DNA of 64,000 bases from Candidatus Zipacnadia bacterium. GTDB taxonomy: Bacteria; Armatimonadota; Zipacnadia; Zipacnadales; UBA5352. Below are positions 37,637 to 47,473 of the stretch, one piece after another. The stretch spans positions 62,001 to 126,000 of the forward strand of contig JALGSU010000009.1 of the NCBI GenBank assembly GCA_029821735.1, read 5' to 3'. Positions within the stretch are counted from its first letter, which is position 1. Every line of letters starts with the position of its first letter. Below the pieces are notes generated by a model. The model was not told where the DNA came from, did not search any database, and saw nothing but the letters and a program-made list of their open reading frames with translations. The position numbers and the translations under genes are program-made.

Positions 37637-38305
37637 ATGAAAATACTTGGCATCCTGGGCTCACCACGCGATCGCGGCAACACCGTACTGCTGCTGGACG
37701 CGGCTCTGGCGGCCGCGGCGGAGGCCGGCGCACAGACAGAGAAGGTCGGCGTGTCGGACCTCGACCTGAACTTCTGCATAGGGTGTGGCAAATGCTACGC
37801 GACAGGGCAATGCATCTACGACGACGGCGTCACGATGCTGCAGTCGAAGATGATGGAGGCCGACGGCATCATCCTCGCCAGCCCCAACTACATCCAGAGC
37901 GTCACGGCACAACTCAAGACGCTGATGGACCGCTCCAGCCTGCACATCCACTGCTTCCTCTTCGACGGCAAGTATGGTGCGTCAGTCGCGACCACCGGGG
38001 GAGCGGGCGCGGAGCAGGTGGCGGAGTTCGCGAACCAGTATCTACAGGTCTGCGGGATGCAGACGGTCGGTATCGCGGCCGCACAGGCGGCCGGGGTGGG
38101 CGCGCTGGTCGAGCAGGAAGCCGCGCTGGCGCGGGCCACGGCTCTGGGCACGGACCTCGTCGCTGCAATCGGCGAACGGCGCGAGTACCCGGATCAGATG
38201 GCCGCCCACGAGGTCTTCGCCGAGCATATGAAGCAGCTCGTAGTCGCGATGAGTGACATGGCGCCCTTCCAAGTTGAGCACTGGCGGAAGATGGGCTGGC
38301 TGTAG
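37637..38305 (+). CDS. Iron-sulfur flavoprotein-like NAD(P)H-dependent FMN reductase
   Basis: About 222 residues with the flavodoxin-like fold of PF03358: ILGSPRDRGNT phosphate-binding loop at residues 7-16 and a SPNYIQSV segment. Cysteines at about 47, 50, 53 and 59 form C-x2-C-x2-C-x5-C, the compact cluster motif of archaeal and bacterial iron-sulfur flavoproteins, which hold a [4Fe-4S] cluster next to FMN. It should be a soluble one-/two-electron switch. ATG 37637 has GGGAG seven bases upstream. It faces the esterase gene across a 200-base divergent region and is followed, after 121 bases, by the DegT-like gene. Its link to glycan breakdown is not evident from sequence. Confidence 0.82.
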   Translation: MKILGILGSPRDRGNTVLLLDAALAAAAEAGAQTEKVGVSDLDLNFCIGCGKCYATGQCIYDDGVTMLQSKMMEADGIILASPNYIQSVTAQLKTLMDRSSLHIHCFLFDGKYGASVATTGGAGAEQVAEFANQYLQVCGMQTVGIAAAQAAGVGALVEQEAALARATALGTDLVAAIGERREYPDQMAAHEVFAEHMKQLVVAMSDMAPFQVEHWRKMGWL

Positions 38306-38426
38306 ATAACCGGCGCGAGCCCCTGCTGCGAAGAACGAGACGACCCGGAGCATCGGACACTGCTGATCGCACCAACTCGGGGGCAATACTGCCTCCTCAA
38401 TGAACCCATGACAGGAGTGCAATACA

Positions 38427-39704
38427 GTGAGCGAACTGGCAATTTACGGAGGACCACTGACCATCCAGCCCGACGAGATCAAGCCTTGGCCAACGGTTGA
38501 CGAAGAGGACGACCGGCTGGTGCTGGAGGCCCTCCATGCCGAGAAGCAGGCCTACGGCCCCCAGAACCAGGCTGTGCAGGATGAATTCGCCGCCTGGAAC
38601 GGGAACAGCCACGCGATCTTCACCAACAGTGGCACGGCGGCTCTTCACATGGGGCTTGCGGGCTGCGGGGTGGGAGCTGGCGATCATGTGCTGGTTACCG
38701 CCTACTCGTGGAGTTCCAGCGCCACCTGCATCCTCCACCACAACGCGATTCCCATCTTCGTGGACATCGACTTCGATACCATCAACATGGACACCGCCAA
38801 GATCGAGGCAGCGATCACGCCCCGGACCAAGGCGATCGTCGCGGTCAACCTGCACGGTCTGTGCCTGAACTTCGACGAACTCCTGGCCGTTGCCCGCAAG
38901 CACAATCTGAAGGTCGTTGAGGACTGCTGCCAGGCCCACGGGGCGCAGTTCAACGGTCGCAACTGCGGCACGTTCGGGGACGCAGCCGCTTTCAGCTTCA
39001 ACCAGAACAAGTGCATGTGCTCAGGCGAGGGCGGGATGTTCGTCACCAACGACGAGGAAGTCGCGGCCAACGCCGCCAAGCTATGGAGTTTCGGCGAGAC
39101 CCGGCAGCCACAACAGTCCCGCGATTACCACGCCTACGCTCTGGGATGGATGTACCGCAATAACGAAATCACGGCCGCGTTCGCGCGCGCTCAACTCGCC
39201 AAGTACCCAGGCAACTTCGCGATGCTGCGGGCCAATGGCGAGCTACTGAACGAACTCCTGCCGGGCACGCGCGCGCTGATTATGCCCACCGAGCCGGCAG
39301 GGCACCTGCACAACTGGTACAACTACAACCTGCGCATCGACTTTGAGGCCGCTGACTGGACCGGTGACCGGGCGCGATTCCGCGACGCGGTCGCCAAGGC
39401 GCTCAACGCCGAGGGCGTGCCCGTCAGCGCCTGGCAGCAGTTCATCCTGCCGGAGATGACCGTCTTCCAGGCCAAGAACGCCTACGGCGGCGGCTTCCCG
39501 TGGTCGATTCCCGGAGCAGACGAAGGGGTTAACTACGACCCGGCACAGTTCCCGGTGGCCCAGCGGCACTGCGAGAGCTACATGGCCCTCGTCATGGCGC
39601 TGCGGGCCCCCAACGGCCTCGACATCGCCGAGAAGATCGCTACGGGCATCCGCAAGGTCTTCGACAACATCGACGAGATCGACCCGGACCGGATTCTGGC
39701 GTAA
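38427..39704 (+). CDS. DegT/DnrJ/EryC1/StrS-family PLP-dependent aminotransferase
   Basis: About 425 residues starting at GTG 38427, with GGAG nine bases upstream. The fold-type I PLP motifs are NSGTAALHMGL, VVEDCCQAHGA (Asp that binds the pyridine N) and AFSFNQNKCMCSGEGG, where the Lys (about residue 195) forms the internal aldimine. The usual SxxxxK spacing is kept. Members aminate keto-sugars or related cyclic ketones such as AHBA or scyllo-inosose. It lies away from the exopolysaccharide cluster, next to a flavoprotein and a URO-D-like gene. It may make or break an amino sugar; direction is inferred only. It is convergent with the next gene. Confidence 0.85.
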   Translation: MSELAIYGGPLTIQPDEIKPWPTVDEEDDRLVLEALHAEKQAYGPQNQAVQDEFAAWNGNSHAIFTNSGTAALHMGLAGCGVGAGDHVLVTAYSWSSSATCILHHNAIPIFVDIDFDTINMDTAKIEAAITPRTKAIVAVNLHGLCLNFDELLAVARKHNLKVVEDCCQAHGAQFNGRNCGTFGDAAAFSFNQNKCMCSGEGGMFVTNDEEVAANAAKLWSFGETRQPQQSRDYHAYALGWMYRNNEITAAFARAQLAKYPGNFAMLRANGELLNELLPGTRALIMPTEPAGHLHNWYNYNLRIDFEAADWTGDRARFRDAVAKALNAEGVPVSAWQQFILPEMTVFQAKNAYGGGFPWSIPGADEGVNYDPAQFPVAQRHCESYMALVMALRAPNGLDIAEKIATGIRKVFDNIDEIDPDRILA

Positions 39705-39756
39705 TCTCGACGCAGGAGCGGCGGTACCTCAAGCGTGAGACTTCGGGGCCCGGTCC

Positions 39757-40746
39757 CTACCAGGCCGGGCCGCCGGGGCATTCCCGCCAGCAAGCCGCGA
39801 TGGCCGCCTCCATGTTGCGCTCGGGGGTGTCGCTGCCCGGGTAGAGCTGCACGTGCGAGCAACCGCTCCCGGCCAGTTCGCAGATGCGCTCATCGATCTC
39901 GGCCGGCGTAAGCTCCATCATCTCGCGCGGGATGAGCTGGGTCCAGAAGTCGTTCCCCATGATCTCGTGCATCTCGGCGAGAGTCAGGTTCTCGCAGCCC
40001 GCGCCGTGGAATGAAGTGATCCCCAACTCGTCACGGGCGATGCGCAGATGCTCCGCGCGCAGCAGTTCGCTGTGCATGAAGCGCGTCTCGTTGTCCGCGT
40101 AGAGCCTCTGGTAGGATGGGACCGCGAACTTGCGGTACATCGCCGGTGACAGCAATCCCGAGTTGTCATCACCGGTGCTCGTGAATCCAGCGAACTCCCC
40201 GCCAACCATCGAGGCGTCGAACCTGGCCACCGCTTCGATGGCATCGATCAGGCGGTCAAGCAGCCGTTTCGCGCCCTCGGGGTTCTCGGCGAACCCGTGC
40301 ATCACCGCATCGCCGCTCACCTGGCAGGCCAGCGTTACCACGGCCGTGCTGGCTCCGCCGAAACCCACGTCATAGCCATGCTCACGGTAATACTGCCAGT
40401 CCTCCCAACGCTTGGCCATCAGCCCCTCGGTCTTTGGGTCACCGATCCGGATCGCGTCAGCGTCGGCCACGTCGGTGATCAGCGGACGACTGCTGTCAAC
40501 GTAGGGCAACTCGTCCGCGGTGGGCACCACCACGGGCATGCCCAGGTAGGAGGCGAAGGTGCACGACGGTGAGTCCACGCGCGGCGTGATGAAGCGGCCC
40601 ACGCCAAAGCGTTGCTCAGCGTAGTTCTTCGCGGAGAGTTGCGCCTCCAGCATCACGGCGGGCGAACCATAGTAGTCGGCGTAGCTTACTCCCGCGTATG
40701 CGGCGAATGTCACGTTGCAGAAAGCGATGTGCCACTTGGGTTGCAT
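39757..40746 (-). CDS. Uroporphyrinogen-decarboxylase-like (URO-D superfamily) protein, copy 2
   Basis: About 329 residues from ATG 40746 (GGAGG four bases upstream; the frame is open to 40824). It shows the methyltransferase-like branch of the URO-D barrel: YAGVSYADYYGSPAVML near the start, TPRVDSPSCTF, the metal-ligand region with FMHSELL and then TSFHGAGCENL. The H-G-A-G-C arrangement fits the zinc-binding His/Cys site of MtaA-like corrinoid methyltransferases better than copy 1 does. No corrinoid-protein gene is in the window. It is monocistronic, between the convergent DegT gene and the divergent GHL10 gene. Confidence 0.8.
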   Translation of the reverse strand: MQPKWHIAFCNVTFAAYAGVSYADYYGSPAVMLEAQLSAKNYAEQRFGVGRFITPRVDSPSCTFASYLGMPVVVPTADELPYVDSSRPLITDVADADAIRIGDPKTEGLMAKRWEDWQYYREHGYDVGFGGASTAVVTLACQVSGDAVMHGFAENPEGAKRLLDRLIDAIEAVARFDASMVGGEFAGFTSTGDDNSGLLSPAMYRKFAVPSYQRLYADNETRFMHSELLRAEHLRIARDELGITSFHGAGCENLTLAEMHEIMGNDFWTQLIPREMMELTPAEIDERICELAGSGCSHVQLYPGSDTPERNMEAAIAACWRECPGGPAW

Positions 40747-41028
40747 GGTTCCTCCGCTGCCGGGATCGTGATATGGGTGCGCTACGACCCGCTGGTGGTG
40801 CTTTCGACGGCATGCCGCCAGCACCTTCGCCAGCAGCCCCTGCTTGTGCAGCCCTCAGCGTTGGGTTACAGCGGGAAATGTGGCCTGCAACGGGCCTTGT
40901 GTGGGCTAATCGGGCAGGTGATGATGGCCCAACGGCGAAGTCACTCCTCTGTGGGCAGCGGGTCGAAAGCCTCGCGTCAGCCGCATTGCAGCCACGGCCC
41001 CAACAGGTGACAGGAGAGTGGGTCCACC
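40747..41028. promoter_or_regulatory. Divergent intergenic region (282 bases)
   Basis: It lies between two outward-facing genes and should contain both promoters. I find no convincing promoter hexamers, riboswitch-like fold or operator repeat in it; the only clear sites are the ribosome binding sites GGAGG (left gene) and AGGAG (right gene). Confidence 0.3.
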
Positions 41029-43251
41029 ATGCGCAGGACGCTGCATTTCATGCTGACGGTCCTTCCACTCACCGCGACTCTCTGGTTCATCGCCGCACTT
41101 GCTGCGGCCGACGAGACCGTAGCCAGGCAGATCGAGCCGTGGTGGGAGACCGCCTCGCCGGCGGCGCGGTCTGCTGAGCGTCTGCGCACCATCGCGCCTG
41201 AGAGTTGGTCCCCCGCCGAACGTGAGGAGCGCACCTTCGTCGTCCCGGCCGAGGAGGGCAAGTCCGACGAGGCCCGCCTGCTGCCGTATGATCTCTTCGC
41301 CACCGCCGACGTCTTCCATTACCCGGCAGACCAGAGCAAATTCCAGGGAGGCATGCAGGTCGTCTACGAGGTGGTGCAGCCAGCGGACGTCATGCTGCGG
41401 TGCAACTCGGGGTCAGCCCTGTGGCGATGCGAGAACACGAGCAACGGCAAGCAGACGGTCTTCTACACGGGAGGCACGTGGGACCTGACTGGTGAGGGCG
41501 TCTTCTCTTTGGACATGCCGATCACCAGTTGGCGCAGCTACATCGGCGCGCCGTTCGCGAAGGGTGCTTACGTGGTTGATGCGCTGGGGATGCAGGTGTA
41601 CCGCGCCGAGAGCGGCGAGCACGTGAAGGCGATGAGGCCACAGAATCTCCGGGGAGCAGTCGACCCCGACGCGTGGTTCTCCGTGGCCAACCTGACCGAG
41701 TATGAGATCTCGATCACGGAGATCGCGACCGACTGGGGAAAGAGCGGGTACGTCGGTGCAGTGGTGACCTTGACGGACGCCGACGGCGAGAGCTTCGATC
41801 TACCCGGGGCGGAGGTCACTGCTATCGCGTCGGGCGAGGGGGAGCATGAGTCCACCGTGGTCGCGCTTGCGCCAAGAGGCGGGATCTACGAGCCGGGCAG
41901 CGTCAACTACAGGTTCAAGTTCTTCGGCACCTACGCGCCCGAGTTCTACGACAAGCAGCAAATCACTGTGAAGGCCACGGTCTGGGTTCTTGGGCCGGAT
42001 GGCGTGACCCGCGAAGAGCAGGTGGAGCGAGTGATCAGGCGGGGTCAGGCCGAGCCGGTGCCGCTGGCGACCTGGCAGAACCAGCAGCGGCGAGAGGACG
42101 TTCGCACCGCCGACGGGCGCCTGATGGAGTCGCGATTCCTCTGGACGCACGGGCAGTATTTCAAGTGGTGGCAATCACTCGAGAACGCGGACGCGGCGCT
42201 GCTGGCCACTGGGATGATAGGCGCCAACATCTTCGGGGGTGGGATCTACTTCAACGGCAGGTCACATGTTCGCACCGACAAGATGATCACTCTCGAGAGC
42301 ATATGGGAGGGCCCGGACGTCTTCGCCTATCTGATCGAGAAGGCTCATGCCGCCGGGATCGAGGTGCATTCGGCGGTCAACTGCGCCTCTGGCGGCGGAG
42401 GGTATGGTGGGCCGCAACTGCTTCTCGAACACCCCGAGTGGGCGGTTGAAAGCCCGAGCGGCGAGAGATCGGAGCGGATTGTGGACATGCACCGCCCGGA
42501 GTTTCGTGCGCACTTCGCCGAGTTCATCGCCGACGTCGTCTCCCGCTACGAGGTGGACGGCATCAAGCTGGACTTCACGCGGGTGATGGAGAGGTGCTAC
42601 TGCGCGAAGTGTCGCGAGGAATACGAACAGCTAACGAGCCGCGACCTGATGGAAGACGCCAAGCCCCCCTACACCGAAGAGTACATCAGCTGGCAGGAAG
42701 ACGCGGTGGGCGACCTGGTCCGGCGAACGCGCGAGGCCATGAACTCGGTTCGCCAGGGGCTCAAACTATCGCATTGGGGCCATGACGAGCCGGGCAATCC
42801 CAGTTTCCAGGGGCGCAGGCCGGACGTATGGCTGAACAACGGCTGGATCGACTGGTTCGAGATCGGGTGCTATGGCGGCGACCCCGATGCCGCGGTCCGG
42901 ACCTGGTCGAGGATCGCGCGGATGGTGGATCAGCCCGAGTGTGTGTGGCCGGCCTTCGGCTTCTACATCGGGAACATCCCTCAGCCCGGTACCGCCACGG
43001 ATACGTACGTGCCCATACCCCGCTACAACGAGTTCACCGGCGACGGTTTCCACTCGAAAGAAGGCGCGATGGGCTGCCGACGTCCGGTGGTGATGGCCCC
43101 CATGTACGAGGCGTTCCGCGACACCTGCGGGCTGAATGGCTTCGCACTGTTCGATCTGTGCCAGCATACAAAGGAGACCGCCAAGGCCTACGGGGAGGAG
43201 TTGTTCGTCGAACCGGCCGTGCCTTGGTATCCGGCGGACGCGCCAGAGTGA
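41029..43251 (+). CDS. Secreted GHL10-like TIM-barrel glycosidase
   Basis: About 740 residues with a signal peptide (TVLPLTATLWFIAALAAA). N-terminal beta-sandwiches (to about residue 350) are followed by a barrel with GIEVHSAVNCASGG, a RSERIVDMHRPEFR segment and YEVDGIKLDFTRVMERCYC (near base 42550), where the Asp of LDF is the conserved acid of GHL10 (PF02638)-type proteins. A C-Y-C-x2-C motif follows at once, as often seen in related barrels and possibly metal binding. Such enzymes are thought to be retaining glycosidases; substrates are rarely known. It opens a plus-strand set with a heparinase-like lyase. Confidence 0.78.
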   Translation: MRRTLHFMLTVLPLTATLWFIAALAAADETVARQIEPWWETASPAARSAERLRTIAPESWSPAEREERTFVVPAEEGKSDEARLLPYDLFATADVFHYPADQSKFQGGMQVVYEVVQPADVMLRCNSGSALWRCENTSNGKQTVFYTGGTWDLTGEGVFSLDMPITSWRSYIGAPFAKGAYVVDALGMQVYRAESGEHVKAMRPQNLRGAVDPDAWFSVANLTEYEISITEIATDWGKSGYVGAVVTLTDADGESFDLPGAEVTAIASGEGEHESTVVALAPRGGIYEPGSVNYRFKFFGTYAPEFYDKQQITVKATVWVLGPDGVTREEQVERVIRRGQAEPVPLATWQNQQRREDVRTADGRLMESRFLWTHGQYFKWWQSLENADAALLATGMIGANIFGGGIYFNGRSHVRTDKMITLESIWEGPDVFAYLIEKAHAAGIEVHSAVNCASGGGGYGGPQLLLEHPEWAVESPSGERSERIVDMHRPEFRAHFAEFIADVVSRYEVDGIKLDFTRVMERCYCAKCREEYEQLTSRDLMEDAKPPYTEEYISWQEDAVGDLVRRTREAMNSVRQGLKLSHWGHDEPGNPSFQGRRPDVWLNNGWIDWFEIGCYGGDPDAAVRTWSRIARMVDQPECVWPAFGFYIGNIPQPGTATDTYVPIPRYNEFTGDGFHSKEGAMGCRRPVVMAPMYEAFRDTCGLNGFALFDLCQHTKETAKAYGEELFVEPAVPWYPADAPE

Positions 43252-43350
43252 CCGTCGCCCGGCGTCACTGCACGCCATGGCCCAACGCCAGGGTCGGGCC
43301 TCTGGCTTACATGCCGCTCAACGATGGCTGACACTTCAGGGAGAGAACAG

Positions 43351-46300
43351 ATGCCGGCGCGCAAACTGATGCGATCCATGGTGCGGGCTTACTGGGCCAT
43401 AGTATTCCTCTCGGTCGGCGCCATGGGTCAGGCCAATGATCTGCTGCGCGTGGAGGAAGTGGTTGCCCCTGCGCGGGTGCCGGCAGGTGTCTCGGTTCCC
43501 ATCGAGGTCAGCTTTTCAGTTGTAGAGCCTCTCCGCAACGGTTGGCGGGTAAGCCTGGAATTGGCCCCAATCGGTGGCGGGGCCACTATCAAAGTGGGCC
43601 CGGTCAACTCCCTCTTCACTGCCGAGACGCCGCTCGGGACGCAGCAGACCTACGCATTCACGGTGGCGATCCCCGACGATGCCGCTGCCGGTTCCTACCG
43701 CATCATCGCGGATCACTACGCCAAAGTGGATGACGCCTGGGTCCATGTGCGATATGTGAACCGCGACGGTAACCCATTGGCCCTGACGGTGGGCGAATTG
43801 ACGATCGTCGAGCCCCTGCCGGCTCTCCCCCTGCCCCCGCCTCAGCGGAAGCTCGACCCCGGCGAGATACACGCGGTCTACGAGTGCGAACAGTTCGAGG
43901 GGATGGACGGGGGCGGCGAGGACGTGGGTGTCGCGCAGGGGTGGACGTGGTATTCGCGGGTCCACTCGTCGGCGATGCGAACGGCAGTCAACAACACTGG
44001 CTCGGGCATGATTCACGCTACGCTGAATCCGCCACTGCCGGCGGGAGACTACAAGCTCTTCCTCAAGGCGGACAGCGTGTTCTCCACGGTGCGCGTCGGT
44101 CTCGATGACGAATCGATCGAGGTCACGCCGCTCCGCGAAGGGTGGACGGAAGTCGGGACGGTGACAATGCGCGAACCGTCGAGCCGATTGTGGGTGGAAG
44201 CCGTCAATAGAGTGGGCAAGTATGTGATGGTGGACTCAATCTACCTCACGAACAATCTGGCGACTGAGGCCACCCGTGGACGCGATCCCTCACGCCAGTT
44301 CCTCCCCGCTGACGCGGCGCCAATCAAGAAGGGGCGCACGATCTGGACCGATTCCTACCTCGCCGAAACGCGAGAACGCATCGCGGAGCATGAACAGATC
44401 AGACAGGTAGCCGACGGTGTAGTCGCCTCAGCTCGCGATATTGCCGGTCATACGGACAGGGAACTGTGGGGCCTCCTGCCGGACACCACGATTGCCCGCG
44501 AATACTACGTCAATCAAAACGCAGGTTGCCCGGTCTGCGGGCTGAAGATAAAGGAATACGACGTCTTTCACCCATGGATTCTGAAGCCGCTGGAGCGACC
44601 GTTCAAGCTTGAGTGCCCGTCTTGCGGCGGCATATTTCCGAGCAACGACTTCGCGGCCGGCGAGTTGGCGGGCGGGGAGTTCCCCGACGACGGCGATGGC
44701 TGCGAGATCGGGGACGAAACATACTGCTTCATCGGTGAGTACGTGCACTTCACCTACCGGAAGTTCTTCCTGTCGTATCTGAAGACGCTCACCGAGGCAG
44801 TGGTGCTGACCGAAGACCCCGCGCTCGCCCACAAGGGAGCGGTGATGCTGCTTCGCGCCGCCGAGCAGTACCCAAACTCGGAGGATCGATCCGAGCGCGG
44901 CTTTGCCAGTCAGGGGCAACCGTGGGACTTCCGCTCGGGCTGTATCACGGACTCGATCTGGTCAAGCTACGAGGGCAAGAACTACGGGCAGGCCTACGAC
45001 GCCGTGTGGCCATTCCTCGACGGAGACGAAGAGCTGCTGGCGTTGGCGCGTAAGGAGATCCCGCAGATTCAGACGCACGAGGATCTCCGCCTGTACATCG
45101 AGGAGAACCTGCTGCGGCGGGTCGCCCAGGCATACTGTGATGGGGCGATAGTTGGTAACCTCGGGTACCATCACAAGGGTCTTGCCTGGCTGCTGCTGGC
45201 GCTGGACGATGTGGAATCACCCCGGTTCCCCAACTGCGCCGATCTGCTGGAGTATGCTTACTACAGAATCTTTGGTCCACTGCGGTATTTCCCCAACCTG
45301 CTCGGGCGCGACGGGAGCAGCATGGAAAGTCCCGGGTACAACGCCTCGCGCCTGAACATGGTCGGAGCGATCGCGATTCTGGAGCGCTTCTTCGAGCAAA
45401 ACCCCGAGATCCCCCGGGATCGCTACCCGAGCATGTGGCAGGACCCACGCTTCCAGGCACAATTCGACTACTACACTGACTACGTGCTACTGGATCGATG
45501 GCTGCCCGCGGTCGGCGACTGCAATGGCGGGCCGGTCATACCCGAACCGTCTTCGCCAGCCAAGCTCAGCTTCGTCGCGCCCGAGGTCGCCGCCAACGCA
45601 TGGGCGCATTACCGGACGCCGAAGCTGGCGATGCTGGCCTACGGTCTGGGCAACAAGCCGCCATCGCCCTCGCTTTGGGGCGATCTGCCACTCGACGAAC
45701 TGGCGGCGGCCCGTGTAGAAGCGCCAGAACGCTTCGAACGCCGGACGAACGTGCAGGACGAGTATGGCCTGGTCTTCCTGCGCAGTGGCGAGGGCGAATC
45801 GACGCGGGTGCTGTGGGCCTGGTATGGGCGCCTGTTGTCTCACTCCCACGACGACAAGCTGATGTTCGGGATGGCCGGCAAGGGCCTCGATCTGCTGCCT
45901 GATCTGGGCTACCCCAAGTCATGGGAGCACACCGGGCGTTGGGAAGCCAACTCGCTCACGCACAACACGGTCACGGTGGACGGCGCGGCGTTCCCAGTCG
46001 GCCGCGAGCGCGGCTATCTGCGGTTTCTGGGCAACGTGCCGGGGATGCAGGTGGCTGAGACCGCAACGGGCAGTATCTCAGGCAGCGGTCCGCTGTCCAG
46101 GCGGGCGCTGGTGCTGGTCGATCTCGATGACGATGGCTTCTACGCAGTTGATCTGTTCGACGTGCGGGCCGGGTCCGAGCAGACGCTCAGTTACCACGGC
46201 CCGCAGGCGAGGGTATCGGTCGAGGGCGTTGATTTGCAGAGTCAGCCCGCAGGCACCATCGCCGGCCCCGACATCGCGTTCGGTCAGCCGCTGTCCGACG

Positions 46301-47427
46301 CCGCGGGCAAAGAAGTCCACACACCTCTGGCCCACATGACCGAAGTCGAGCGAGGCCAGCCGGTGGGCAGCTACCGCATTGACTACGCGCTCGACGATGC
46401 CGCTGACACCCACGTGCGCCTGCACCAGTTCCCGGACACCGATACCTCCCTCGTGCTCGGCACGGGCCGCCCTCCCTCGCAGCCAGAGGCCTATCGTGTC
46501 CGCTACGGACTGCAGATGCGCGCGGGCACAGCTCCTCTCGAGAGCCGCTACCTGACACTGATCGAACCATACTGCGAGAATGAAGCGCTGGCCTCGGTGG
46601 AACGGCTGACGTCCGGCGGCTTCGGGACGGGAGAGGCTTTGAAGATCGTCCACGCGGACGCGGTGGATCTGCTGGTGCTCGCCCCTGAGGCGGACCAGAC
46701 GACCGAGGCCGATGGCGCCAGTGTCACGGGCCGAGCCGCTCTCATCCGCAGTGTTGACGGTTCGCCCACCGAAATACGGGCCTATGCATTCTCGTCCATC
46801 AAGGCGGGCAGCGTTTCGGTCAGCGCCGATGCGCCATACATGACCGGCGAGATCGTTTCGTGCGACTATGACGATGCGAGCATCATGGTGTCCGGGGTCA
46901 GCGCCGATGAGAACCTCATCGGGCGTCCCATCCGCATCCACAACGACCGTCGCAGCACAATGCACATCATCGCGAAGATCTCAGCGGCAGGAGAGTTCGC
47001 ACGCTTGACGTTGACGACGTCCGCTCTGCGCCACGAGGGTTGGGTATCTGCGGTCTCGGGAAGCAGCATCCGCAACGGTGCGCCGAGTCCATGGGCATTC
47101 GACACCTATTTCGCGGGCACCCGCCTCCTCAACGAGGACGCCAGTGCGAGCTGGATTGTCACGGGTGCCAACGGAGGCTGGTGGAGCGGCCCGAATGGCA
47201 CTCGGATGAACCTGCGTGATACGTCCGGTGGTATAGTCTCGGCCGAAGCGCTCGAGCGGTCCCTCTCCGACGCCAATGGAGACGGCGTCAGGGATTTCCA
47301 GGTGTATGAGTATGGTTCGGGCGACCGCGTCGAGGTGAGCGCGTTCGCGGCTCTTCGTCGCGGTGCGGATGGCCAGTGGACCGGTGAGATGTCGCCAGGA
47401 GTGCAAGTCGTGCAAGGGCCTCGGTGA
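43351..47427 (+). CDS. Secreted heparinase II/III-like polysaccharide lyase with zinc-ribbon-like segment
   Basis: About 1358 residues from ATG 43351 (GGGAG eight bases upstream; ATG 43324 lacks one). After the signal peptide come an Ig-like domain, a CBM-like sandwich (about 180-310) starting VYECEQFEGM, and then C-x2-C-x25-C-x2-C at about residues 393-424, a probable structural zinc site. An alpha-toroid follows with YHHKGLAWLLLAL and SSMESPGYNASRLN (candidate catalytic Tyr), and then a beta-sandwich with LLSHSHDDKLMFGM (His near 831), the heparinase II/III (PF07940) hallmark. The C-terminus has more beta-domains. It should cut a uronic-acid-containing polymer by beta-elimination outside the cell. 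Confidence 0.85.
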   Translation: MPARKLMRSMVRAYWAIVFLSVGAMGQANDLLRVEEVVAPARVPAGVSVPIEVSFSVVEPLRNGWRVSLELAPIGGGATIKVGPVNSLFTAETPLGTQQTYAFTVAIPDDAAAGSYRIIADHYAKVDDAWVHVRYVNRDGNPLALTVGELTIVEPLPALPLPPPQRKLDPGEIHAVYECEQFEGMDGGGEDVGVAQGWTWYSRVHSSAMRTAVNNTGSGMIHATLNPPLPAGDYKLFLKADSVFSTVRVGLDDESIEVTPLREGWTEVGTVTMREPSSRLWVEAVNRVGKYVMVDSIYLTNNLATEATRGRDPSRQFLPADAAPIKKGRTIWTDSYLAETRERIAEHEQIRQVADGVVASARDIAGHTDRELWGLLPDTTIAREYYVNQNAGCPVCGLKIKEYDVFHPWILKPLERPFKLECPSCGGIFPSNDFAAGELAGGEFPDDGDGCEIGDETYCFIGEYVHFTYRKFFLSYLKTLTEAVVLTEDPALAHKGAVMLLRAAEQYPNSEDRSERGFASQGQPWDFRSGCITDSIWSSYEGKNYGQAYDAVWPFLDGDEELLALARKEIPQIQTHEDLRLYIEENLLRRVAQAYCDGAIVGNLGYHHKGLAWLLLALDDVESPRFPNCADLLEYAYYRIFGPLRYFPNLLGRDGSSMESPGYNASRLNMVGAIAILERFFEQNPEIPRDRYPSMWQDPRFQAQFDYYTDYVLLDRWLPAVGDCNGGPVIPEPSSPAKLSFVAPEVAANAWAHYRTPKLAMLAYGLGNKPPSPSLWGDLPLDELAAARVEAPERFERRTNVQDEYGLVFLRSGEGESTRVLWAWYGRLLSHSHDDKLMFGMAGKGLDLLPDLGYPKSWEHTGRWEANSLTHNTVTVDGAAFPVGRERGYLRFLGNVPGMQVAETATGSISGSGPLSRRALVLVDLDDDGFYAVDLFDVRAGSEQTLSYHGPQARVSVEGVDLQSQPAGTIAGPDIAFGQPLSDAAGKEVHTPLAHMTEVERGQPVGSYRIDYALDDAADTHVRLHQFPDTDTSLVLGTGRPPSQPEAYRVRYGLQMRAGTAPLESRYLTLIEPYCENEALASVERLTSGGFGTGEALKIVHADAVDLLVLAPEADQTTEADGASVTGRAALIRSVDGSPTEIRAYAFSSIKAGSVSVSADAPYMTGEIVSCDYDDASIMVSGVSADENLIGRPIRIHNDRRSTMHIIAKISAAGEFARLTLTTSALRHEGWVSAVSGSSIRNGAPSPWAFDTYFAGTRLLNEDASASWIVTGANGGWWSGPNGTRMNLRDTSGGIVSAEALERSLSDANGDGVRDFQVYEYGSGDRVEVSAFAALRRGADGQWTGEMSPGVQVVQGPR

Positions 47428-47473
47428 CGCTGACGTGGCGCAAACAAGTGTGACTCTGGAGAGGGCTGATCGC

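Noticed and set aside
39747..39771. A 7-base stem between the convergent DegT and URO-D-like genes
   Set aside because: The arms partly lie inside the URO-D-like coding end and no T-run follows, so it is not supported as a terminator.
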